Positions 1 to 6,148 of a stretch of 12,301 nt of DNA are shown piece after piece; the first letter of the stretch is position 1, and the number at the start of each line of letters is the position of its first letter. A model generated the notes under the pieces. It searched no databases. It was not told the DNA's origin and worked only from the letters and a program-made list of their open reading frames with translations. The translations under genes were made by a program, and so were the position numbers. This DNA comes from Leptofilum sp050292445 (GTDB lineage: Bacteria; Chloroflexota; Anaerolineae; Promineifilales; Promineifilaceae): the NCBI GenBank assembly GCA_050292445.1, contig JBNKLQ010000192.1, positions 1 through 12,301 on the forward strand. Direction: 5' to 3'.

Positions 1-2705
1 TTCCACAGACTCAACTTCGTCCAGCGGCACGAGCTGATTGGCTTTTTTCAGCTTGAGCAAGCCGCGCAGGGTGGCAAATTGATGTGAACGGTCGTTGACG
101 TCGGCGGCATATTTTTTGTACGTTTCGTAATCGTTGGTCGCACAGCGTGCTGCAAGCGATGGACGGTGGCCGGATTGAATAGGTGGTATTCACCTTCTTC
201 GCGGTACTGGTATTTGCCTCCGGCGGGGAGAGCGCTGCTGCCAGACGGCCGTTTGGGGAACGCCTGTTCATGCCGCATCTGCACCTCTTTGGCCACCAGA
301 TGAATGTCCGACCCCTGAATTCGACTTGGCGTGCCGGTGAAATATTTAGCCACCAAATCGCTGTGCAGCCCCAGCGCCTCAAAAATCTGCGCGCCCCGGT
401 AGCTCTGCACGGTAGAAATGCCCATCTTGGACAAGATTTTCACCACACCTTTAACCACAGCCTTAATGTATTTCTTTTCTGCTTCGTGGTATGGCACATC
501 GACCAGCAGCTGCTTGCGGATGAGATCACGCAGCGTGGCAAAGGCCAGGTACGGGTTGATGGCGTCTGCGCCGTAGCCCAGCAACACGGCAAAATGGTGC
601 ACCTCGCGCGGCTCACCGGACTCCACGATGAGGCTGACCTGGGTGCGTGTCCCCTGGCGAATGAGGTGGTGATGCAGTCCGGCGGTGGCCAACAGCGCCG
701 GAATCCCGGCACAATTCTGGCTCAAGCCCAAATCGGACAAAATGAGCAGGTTGGCACCGTGGCTGATGGCATCATCGGCTTCGCGGAAGAGGCGGCTCAT
801 GGCCGTTTCTAGTCCATCCCCTCCCTGTTCCACCTCGTAGGTGATGGAAAGTGTGGCCGGTTTGAAGCCTTCCTGTTCCAGATGCTTCAGCCGGGCCAGC
901 TCCTCATCTTTGAGGATAGGATGTGGCAAGCTGATTTGGCGGCAGCTGGCGGCCTGCGGATTGAGCAGATTGCTTTCGCTGCCCAGCAACGTTTCGGTGC
1001 TGGTGACCAGTTCCTCGCGTATGGCGTCTAGCGGTGGGTTGGTCACCTGGGCAAAAAGCTGCTTGAAGTAGCTGTACAGCGGCTGCGGCTTGTCAGACAG
1101 CACGGCCAGCGGCGTGTCGTCGCCCATCGAGCCGAGCGCTTCTTTGCCGTCGCGGGCCATCGGGGCGATGATCATGCGCAAATCTTCAAAGGTGTAGCCA
1201 AATGCTTTTTGGTGCTGCAAAACGGCGTCTTCGGTGTGCAGGTGCACGGCCGTTTCCGATTGCTCCAAATTAGCCACAGAAGGAATCTCAGCCAGTTTGA
1301 TCCGGTTGTCGTCGAGCCATTGTTGATACGGCCGTTCCGTAGCAATCTGCTTCTTGAGTTCTTCATCCCCCACAATGCGGCCCAGGCTGGTATCGACCAG
1401 CAGCATCCGGCCTGGCTCCAGCCGCCCTTTGTAGGCCACGTTGGCCGGATCAATCTCCAGCACGCCCACTTCAGACGCCATCACAACCAGGCCATCTTTG
1501 GTAACGACATAGCGAGACGGCCGTAACCCATTCCGATCCAGCACGGCACCCACCACTGTGCCATCGCTAAAGCCAATCGCCGCTGGGCCATCCCACGGTT
1601 CCATCAGATGGCTGTGGTATTCGTAAAAAGCGCGCTTTTCCGGCGACATGTGGGCATGTTTGTCCCACGGCTCGGGAATCATCATCATCACAGCGTGGGG
1701 CAATGATCGGCCAGACAGCACCATGAATTCCAGGGCGTTGTCCAACATGCCGGTGTCGCTGCCATCTTCGTCCACGATGGGCAGCACCTTGTCCAGCTCA
1801 TCCTCAAACAGTGGGCTGGCAAAAAGCGCCTCGCGGGCTTTGAGCCAATTGACATTGCCGCGAATGGTGTTGATTTCGCCGTTGTGAATAACGGTGCGGT
1901 AAGGATGAGCCCGTTTCCAGCTGGGGAAGGTGTTGGTGCTAAAGCGGGAATGAACCAGCGCCAGGGCCGTTTCCATGGCGGGGTCACTGAGGTCTGGGTA
2001 ATAATCTTCTAACTGCTCAGAGAGGAGCATGCCTTTGTACACAATGGTGCGTCCAGACAGGCTGGGAATGTAAAATGGCGCGTCACCGACCAACGGGGTG
2101 ATCTCTTTTTCGGCCCGGCGGCGAATGATAAACAGTTTACGCTCCCAGGCCAGGGGATCGGTTTGGCTTAAATATTGCTTTTGGATAAATAGTTGGCGAA
2201 TGAATGGTTCCCCGGAAACGGCCGTTTCCCCCAAATCTTTGTTACAGGTCGGTACAGTGCGCCAGCCGAGCAGCTGCTGTCCCTCTTCGGCGATAATGCG
2301 CGCCAGCGCTTGTTCGCATCGCTGTCGGAGGGCATCATCGTGCGGCAAGAAAAGCATGCCCACGCCGTACTCGCCAAGCTCAGGGAGTGAAAATCCAAGT
2401 TGTTCTGTTTGTTGTTGAAAAAATTGATGGGGAAGTTGCAACATGATGCCCGCGCCATCACCGGTGGTGGCTTCGGCACCTTTGGCTCCGCGATGAGTGA
2501 GTCGGCATAAAACGGTGAGTCCTTGCTGAATGATGTCGTGAGACGGCCGTCCTTGCACATCAACCACAAACCCCATCCCGCACGCATCCCGCTCAAACTG
2601 GGGATCGTACATGCCTTGCTTTTGGGGAAAACCGGCATGGAGGCGCTGGTCAGCCTCCGTTACATCGACCTTGCCCATTTCCACTGATGCCTGTACCTTC
2701 TTCAT
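1..2705 (-). CDS. gltB: Glutamate synthase large subunit (GltB), N-terminal part, frameshifted near its 3' end and cut by the window edge
   Basis: Glutamate synthase makes two glutamates from glutamine and 2-oxoglutarate. This part holds the class II glutamine amidotransferase domain (about residues 42-440) and the central domain (about 490-780); the FMN/Fe-S part lies outside the window. Visible motifs: DACGMGF with the presumed nucleophile Cys42, exposed after propeptide removal in this family; THRGAKGAE; VHSRFSTNTFPSW (251-263); HNGEINTIRGNVNWLKARE (274-292); and MSKMGISTVQSYRGAQIFE in nearly this form (760-776). The ATG at 2705 has a strong AGGAGAGG five bases upstream, giving a 41-residue propeptide; the inner Met32 is a less likely start. 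The frame reads correctly to residue 855 (position 141). It then shifts and stops at 48, whereas the family-like C-terminal sequence continues in another frame from 138 to 1. Identity is certain; whether the gene is intact is not. Confidence 0.95.
137..143 (-). other. Apparent 1-base deletion (frameshift) in gltB
   Basis: Upstream of this point the gltB frame reads ...FNPATVHRLQHAV. Downstream, that frame degenerates into non-homologous residues and stops at 48. The alternative frame from position 138 reads TNDYETYKKYAADVNDRSHQ and then FATLRGLLKLKK, which is typical of GltB, and it stays open to position 1. Adding one base after the CG at 140-139 would restore a single frame (LQHAVR-TNDYE). 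This is either a sequencing or assembly error or a real disabling or programmed shift. No homopolymer lies at the site; the nearest A-run is about 20 bases downstream. Confidence 0.85.
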
Positions 2706-2806
2706 AATTTCCTCTCCTCATCGGCGCGTGTTGCTTTTCATTTGTAAAAGGGCCATTCTCTGCTAAAGGCGATGGTCACAAAGACCAGGAGCAAAGACGC
2801 CAAATG

Positions 2807-2824
2807 CCCAACGCTATTGTTGGG
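2807..2824 (-). other. Hexaloop hairpin in the putative gltB leader
   Basis: On the minus strand CCCAAC-AATAGC-GTTGGG is a perfect 6-bp stem with a six-base loop, about 100 bases upstream of the gltB start codon. ANTAR target hairpins also have six-base loops, but theirs carry A at loop position 1 and G at position 4. Here the loop is A1 A2 U3 A4 G5 C6, so it matches only A1. No terminator hairpin with a U-tract follows it, which argues against attenuation. The structure is seen directly; any role is conjecture. Confidence 0.4.
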
Positions 2825-2858
2825 AGTTTATTGATGGACCAAATTTGAATTGCACAAC

Positions 2859-2877
2859 ATCATCAAAATTTGATGAT
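2859..2877. repeat. Perfect 9-bp inverted repeat, possible operator
   Basis: ATCATCAAA-A-TTTGATGAT is a perfect dyad with a 1-base centre in the AT-rich part of the gltB/amt intergenic region. With almost no loop it is a poor RNA hairpin, which fits better with binding of a dimeric DNA-binding protein. It lies about 155 bp upstream of the gltB start. The binding protein cannot be named from the sequence. Confidence 0.4.
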
Positions 2878-3129
2878 TGCAAATTACTTATATAGAAATC
2901 GTTGGTTCAGTTTTGGATGTGAGCAAGCGATAGAGGTCTTCCTTTCCTCGCCAGCAGCTTGCTTGTATTCTTTCGATAATATGTGGGTCTCAAAATTATA
3001 CAAAAATGAGAGGGTTCCTGTGATCGTTAAGTTTGCACGAGATTACCCTAAAAAAGATTAGACGAATTGTGAAATTTTGCGCACATTTGTTATTTATGTA
3101 AACCAAAACGGCTCCGAGATGTTTTTTAT

Positions 3130-3160
3130 GTCAACCATCCTGGTGCACTTTGTATAGAAT
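3130..3160 (+). promoter_or_regulatory. Putative amt promoter
   Basis: TAGAAT at 3155-3160 (within TATAGAAT) is a fair -10 box and is identical to the -10 of the glnN promoter. Only weak -35 matches (GTCAAC or TCAACC around 3130-3136) lie at the right distance, so the promoter may need an activator. Transcription would start near 3167. That would leave a leader of about 225 bases containing the hairpins and the terminator described at 3185-3315. Confidence 0.4.
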
Positions 3161-3184
3161 TCACAACCATGCAAAAAATCTTTC

Positions 3185-3232
3185 GGTCAATTTTCCGGTG
3201 TAAACCCGGTTGACTTCGCCTGGATTGACCAG
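3185..3232 (+). other. Leader hairpins upstream of the amt attenuator, with alternative pairings
   Basis: GTCAA (3186-3190) plus CCGG (3195-3198) pair with CCGG (3206-3209) plus TTGAC (3210-3214), giving a hairpin with a 4-base bulge and a 7-base loop. A second copy of the 3' strand, TTGACC (3225-3230), could pair with GGTCAA (3185-3190) instead over six perfect pairs. The same second copy also takes part in a small CTGG-ATTGA-CCAG hairpin (3220-3232). These folds exclude one another, as expected for a switching leader, but short arms like these can also occur by chance. Confidence 0.35.
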
Positions 3233-3260
3233 TAGAGTTGAAACCAACAAAATAAATTTT

Positions 3261-3315
3261 GGCCGTGACGCCTCTTGGGAAAGTGATTCCACTTTTTGCC
3301 CGAGGGGCGTTTTTT
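3261..3315 (+). promoter_or_regulatory. Leader attenuator of amt: intrinsic terminator with a competing hexaloop hairpin
   Basis: Stem CGCCTCTTGGG (3269-3279) pairs with CCCGAGGGGCG (3299-3309) using two G-U pairs. It extends by AAAGTG/CACTTT around the loop ATTC, with a 3-base bulge, and is followed directly by six T (3310-3315). It ends about 65 bases before the amt ribosome binding site and lies downstream of the putative promoter, so it should terminate leader transcripts. An alternative hairpin, GGC (3261-3263), loop CGTGAC, GCC (3270-3272), uses the start of the terminator's 5' arm, so the two cannot coexist. The glnN leader has the same arrangement. Control by an ANTAR protein is inferred. 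Confidence 0.6.
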
Positions 3316-3392
3316 GTTTACGAGGAAGGACAGAAAACGGCCGTTTTATTCATCATCTTTTAGAGTCAGAACGAGAAATAAGGAGAGGACAT

Positions 3393-4745
3393 ATGCATTA
3401 CAAGATTCGCAATAGATTTGGCCGTATTGGAATATCCGCTATGGCCCTGGCAATTACCTTTGTTGTTGTTAATAAAGCGTTTGCCCAGGAAATTACGCCA
3501 ATGGACGAGATGGCCTTTGCCATCGACAACCTGACAATGTTTGTCTCCGCCGTGCTGGTTTTATTCATGCAGGCGGGTTTTGCCTTGGTAGAGGTTGGTT
3601 TTAACAGCGGCAAAAACACAATCAACATTTTATTTAAAAACACAATGGACATGTGCGTCGGTGCCGTGCTTTATTTCTTGGTTGGTTACGGCATCATGTA
3701 CAGTGGCGCAAGCAATGGCTTCATTGGGTTTGCTGGTGTTGGTATTCCAGCACAGGCAGCCATTGACCTTGGTTATTTGCCCCATTTCCAAACAGACTTT
3801 TTGTTCCAGGTGGCTTTTGCCGCTACGGCCGCAACCATCGTTTCCGGCGCCGTCGCCGGTCGCATGCAGTTCCGCTCATACCTGATTTACAGCGCTATCA
3901 TCACAGGGCTGATTTACCCAATTGCCGGTTTCTGGCAGTGGGGCGGCGGCTGGCTGGCTGAACTGGGTTTCCATGACTTTGCTGGTTCATTGATTGTGCA
4001 CGCTGTTGGTGGATTTGCTGGCCTGGCTGGTGCCATTGTGTTGGGACCGCGAATCGGCCGTTTCAACAAGGATGGTTCCGCTAACCCGATGCCGGGTCAC
4101 AACATTACGGCCGCTACATTGGGCGTCTTTATCCTGCTCATTGGCTGGTTCGGGTTTAACCCTGGCTCAGTATTAGCGATGAACGGCACCGCAAACACCA
4201 TTGCCGTTGTCACCGTCGCTGTGAACACATTTTTGGCCGCCTGTACCGGTGGTGTGGCAGCTATGATTGTTTCTTTCTTTGTCAACGACGGCAAGCCAGA
4301 TTTAGGCATTACGCTCAACGGGATGTTGGCTGGTTTGGTGGGTATTACCGCCAATGCAGATCTGGTCACCAATGTATCTGCACTGGTTATCGGCGCGATC
4401 GCTGGCGTGCTGGTTGTTCTCGGTATGATTTTGCTGGAAAAAGTGAAGATCGACGACCCGGTTGGCGCCTGGCCTGTGCATGGTCTGTGCGGCTTGTGGG
4501 GTGGTATTGCCACAGCATTGTTCGGTGGCGGCGCTGCCTCATTTGGTGTGCAGTTATTAGGTTCCGTGGTTTATGCAGCCTGGGCATTTATCCTCATGTT
4601 CGGCGTCTTCTACGCGCTTAAAGTAGCAGGCATTCTGCGTGTCTCTGAAAAAGAGGAGCTGGAAGGGCTGGACTTGTCCGAACATGGCGCAATCAACTAC
4701 CCAGAATTTGGGCCAGCTATTGCTCCAAGCCCCAGCACTGACTAG
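3393..4745 (+). CDS. amt: Ammonium transporter (Amt/MEP/Rh family)
   Basis: A 450-residue inner-membrane channel that takes up ammonium. A signal peptide covers residues 1-31 (basic start, hydrophobic core, AFA before Gln32), followed by about eleven membrane segments. Amt hallmarks: HDFAGSLIVHAVGG with Asp195 and the first pore histidine His203; WPVHGLCGLWGG with the second pore histidine His363; AFAATAATIVSGAVAGR (141-157); and GWFGFNPGS (251-259). The cytoplasmic tail (about 413-450) is short. The ATG at 3393 is chosen because AGGAGAGG lies four bases upstream and the signal peptide starts there; the frame stays open back to 3210 but only through leader sequence. No glnK/PII gene adjoins it, unlike many amt loci. 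The leader terminator suggests control of transcription elongation. Confidence 0.96.
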   Translation: MHYKIRNRFGRIGISAMALAITFVVVNKAFAQEITPMDEMAFAIDNLTMFVSAVLVLFMQAGFALVEVGFNSGKNTINILFKNTMDMCVGAVLYFLVGYGIMYSGASNGFIGFAGVGIPAQAAIDLGYLPHFQTDFLFQVAFAATAATIVSGAVAGRMQFRSYLIYSAIITGLIYPIAGFWQWGGGWLAELGFHDFAGSLIVHAVGGFAGLAGAIVLGPRIGRFNKDGSANPMPGHNITAATLGVFILLIGWFGFNPGSVLAMNGTANTIAVVTVAVNTFLAACTGGVAAMIVSFFVNDGKPDLGITLNGMLAGLVGITANADLVTNVSALVIGAIAGVLVVLGMILLEKVKIDDPVGAWPVHGLCGLWGGIATALFGGGAASFGVQLLGSVVYAAWAFILMFGVFYALKVAGILRVSEKEELEGLDLSEHGAINYPEFGPAIAPSPSTD

Positions 4746-4750
4746 ATTTT

Positions 4751-4831
4751 AACCGTGGAGATGCGGAGAACGCAGAGCTTTCTCTAGCTCTTTAAGCTCT
4801 GCGTTCTTTGCGCCTCTGCGGTTCGTTTTTT
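4751..4831 (+). terminator. Long imperfect hairpin with U-tract, terminator of amt
   Basis: Two 30-base arms (4751-4780 and 4794-4823) are complementary at 24 positions, and most of the mismatches can form G-U pairs. The loop has 13 bases and TTTTTT follows at 4826-4831. It starts five bases after the amt stop codon. The arms consist of repeated GCGGAGAACGCAGAG-like units, a type of mobile-looking intergenic hairpin that probably recurs elsewhere in this genome. Confidence 0.8.
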
Positions 4832-4858
4832 AGTGGGCTCTGTCCCAACGTTTATGAT

Positions 4859-4896
4859 GAAACCGAGTCGGCTTTACGCCACCTCGGTTTCTTTTT
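4859..4896 (+). terminator. Second intrinsic terminator downstream of amt
   Basis: GAAACCGAG (4859-4867) pairs perfectly with CTCGGTTTC (4883-4891). A nested GGC/GCC pair lies in the loop and five T follow (4892-4896). It stands in tandem with the preceding hairpin and is 88 bases before the next start codon. It should isolate the next gene from amt transcription. It could instead be a leader attenuator of that gene, but the only -10-like box nearby (TATGAT, 4853-4858) overlaps the hairpin, so I prefer a plain terminator. Confidence 0.75.
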
Positions 4897-4984
4897 ATAT
4901 TCAAGGGTTTGGCCAGGAGATTTAGGGTTGATACAATTTTCAGCGGAACAGCATTCATCAATTAAAGGTGAAACAACTGAACGA

Positions 4985-5917
4985 ATGAAAATAACTGTTG
5001 AACGGAATACGGCTGATGATATGTACGGCCGTAACTACCCTTACATCGTCCGCGTAGAAATTGTCTCAGCTATGATGGACGTTGGCGCCGTGTATCAAAT
5101 CCCCGTGTTTGTCCAGTATCAAGGGCTGCAAAAATCATTTGGCGTGGACGTATGTGGCTTCCGGATAGAAGTCAAACATCCGCAGCAGCTAATCGCTCCC
5201 TTGAATCAACTACTGGTCAGGTTGGTTAATGCTTCGCGCCTGCCCAATTATGTCTTTATTGCCCGTCAGGAACGGGCGGTGTTCCCTGTTTACACCATCA
5301 ATGAGCAAGTGATGGCCGTCACAAAAAATGGGCCAGTTTTCAAACATGTGGAGCTGGCGAAGGTGCGAGAATATTTAACAGATTATTTGCACGAGGCAGG
5401 CATTCTGGGCAAAAAAGAGAGGAGTGACAAGTTGCATGTGCGCGGAGTGAGCCGTTCCACGCTGGGGTTGCGACGGCCGATTTTTTATCTAAAAAAACGT
5501 GTGTCTGGCCAAATTGACTTTTGGGCACCCGTGTTCCAGGCGGCCGATGGCAAAACAATCTTCACCTATGCCGTCAACCAGCGGCGCGAAGTCCCAAAAG
5601 CGGCTGGGATGGAAGTGATGGATTTGTGGGAGACTGTGGCCGAGGCGTTGATAGCCGACGGCCGTTTACAAAACAAATTTGACCTACGCCCAGATCGCCT
5701 ATTCCCCACCCATTGGCAGGAAATTCAGCCCCACCTGCATGAGGAACGGCCGTTGCAAATCAACCAGATCGAACTGCCACAATACCGCGATGGCCTGCAC
5801 TGGCTGGCCGTGGAAGCCCGCCCCGATGAGGAGCGCTTTGGCCTGTTTTTAGGCCGCAGTGCCGACGATCTGGCCCAGCGGATACGCGCCGATTTCCAGC
5901 GACGCGACCGGCTATAG
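4985..5917 (+). CDS. Protein of unknown function (310 aa)
   Basis: I do not recognise this protein. It is soluble, with no signal peptide and no membrane segment. It looks mixed alpha/beta, with a basic stretch around residues 140-175 and an Arg-rich C-terminus (RIRADFQRRDRL). Visible features: an N-terminal region of alternating hydrophobic residues (PYIVRVEIVSAMMDVGAVYQ), several FxVD/YxVN-like strands, and a Glu/Asp-rich last third. The frame is open back to 4808, but that part overlaps the two terminators. The Met at 4985 (MKITVERN) is a plausible start, though AGGTG lies about 15 bases upstream, farther than usual. Codon use and base composition match the neighbours. Its position between amt and glnN suggests, but does not show, a link to nitrogen metabolism. 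Confidence 0.75.
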   Translation: MKITVERNTADDMYGRNYPYIVRVEIVSAMMDVGAVYQIPVFVQYQGLQKSFGVDVCGFRIEVKHPQQLIAPLNQLLVRLVNASRLPNYVFIARQERAVFPVYTINEQVMAVTKNGPVFKHVELAKVREYLTDYLHEAGILGKKERSDKLHVRGVSRSTLGLRRPIFYLKKRVSGQIDFWAPVFQAADGKTIFTYAVNQRREVPKAAGMEVMDLWETVAEALIADGRLQNKFDLRPDRLFPTHWQEIQPHLHEERPLQINQIELPQYRDGLHWLAVEARPDEERFGLFLGRSADDLAQRIRADFQRRDRL

Positions 5918-5988
5918 TCAGCAAACAGGCCAGGTCCTTTGGGCAGTTTGCACAATTGGGAGACGGCCGTTTTACTACAAACTACTAT

Positions 5989-6017
5989 TTGACGAACCTA
6001 ACACACCTCGTTAGAAT
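5989..6017 (+). promoter_or_regulatory. Sigma-70-type promoter of glnN
   Basis: TTGACG (5989-5994), a 17-base spacer and TAGAAT (6012-6017) form a near-consensus housekeeping promoter. Transcription would start near 6024 and yield a leader of about 125 bases. A weak hairpin without a U-tract (GCAAAC 5921-5926 with GTTTGC 5946-5951) lies just after the preceding gene and may end that transcript. Confidence 0.75.
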
Positions 6018-6046
6018 AGCCAGCCTGTAGCAAAAATATATTTTTA

Positions 6047-6102
6047 AGGCCAAGACGCCTCGCCAGAACCCTTTAGGCATTCTGAGCGCAGGCGTCTTTT
6101 TT
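6047..6102 (+). promoter_or_regulatory. Leader attenuator of glnN: intrinsic terminator with a competing hexaloop hairpin
   Basis: AAGACGCCT (6052-6060) pairs perfectly with AGGCGTCTT (6090-6098). Inner stems CGC/GCG and CAGAA/TTCTG extend it, and six T (6097-6102) follow. It starts about 28 bases after the predicted transcription start and ends 33 bases before the glnN ribosome binding site, so it terminates the glnN leader and not an upstream gene. The alternative hairpin AGGC (6047-6050), loop CAAGAC, GCCT (6057-6060) uses the same 5' arm and would prevent termination. The string GGCCnnGACGCCTC and an A-run/T-run block before it are shared with the amt leader. Relief by the linked ANTAR regulator is inferred. 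Confidence 0.65.
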
Positions 6103-6148
6103 GTTAGGTTAAGTTGATTTGTAACCCAATTTATTGAGGAGAAACAAC

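Larger units (their letters stand above)
2706..3392. other. Divergent gltB/amt intergenic region (687 bp)
   Basis: This region should hold the promoters of both gltB (leftward) and amt (rightward). It is clearly more AT-rich than the flanking genes. I see a hexaloop hairpin and a 9-bp dyad on the gltB side, and a -10-like box, two leader hairpins and an attenuator on the amt side. A 63-codon plus-strand reading frame at 2870-3061 has no ribosome binding site and no recognisable content, so I treat it as non-coding. No convincing gltB promoter could be fixed: a TATATA on the minus strand near 2890-2895 has no good -35. Positions 2764-2802 (hairpin GGTC-ACAAA-GACC and the string aaagacgcc) resemble a decayed intergenic repeat. 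Confidence 0.6.

Noticed and set aside
183..812. 209-codon plus-strand reading frame
   Set aside because: Opposite the conserved central domain of gltB; a shadow frame.
2870..3061. 63-codon plus-strand reading frame in the gltB/amt intergenic region
   Set aside because: No ribosome binding site, start codon inside the 9-bp dyad, and no recognisable domain or membrane segment. An AT-rich intergenic stretch gives such frames by chance.
3141..3157. Sigma-54-like promoter upstream of amt (TGGTGCACTTTGT)
   Set aside because: The GG/GC spacing element is incomplete (GT in place of GC), and no enhancer-binding regulator is present in the window.
4808..4984. 59 extra N-terminal codons for the unknown protein
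   Set aside because: This stretch contains the end of one terminator and all of a second; its translation has no protein-like character.
6134..6148. TTG start for glnN
   Set aside because: The codon overlaps the GAGGAG ribosome binding site that serves the ATG at 6149.
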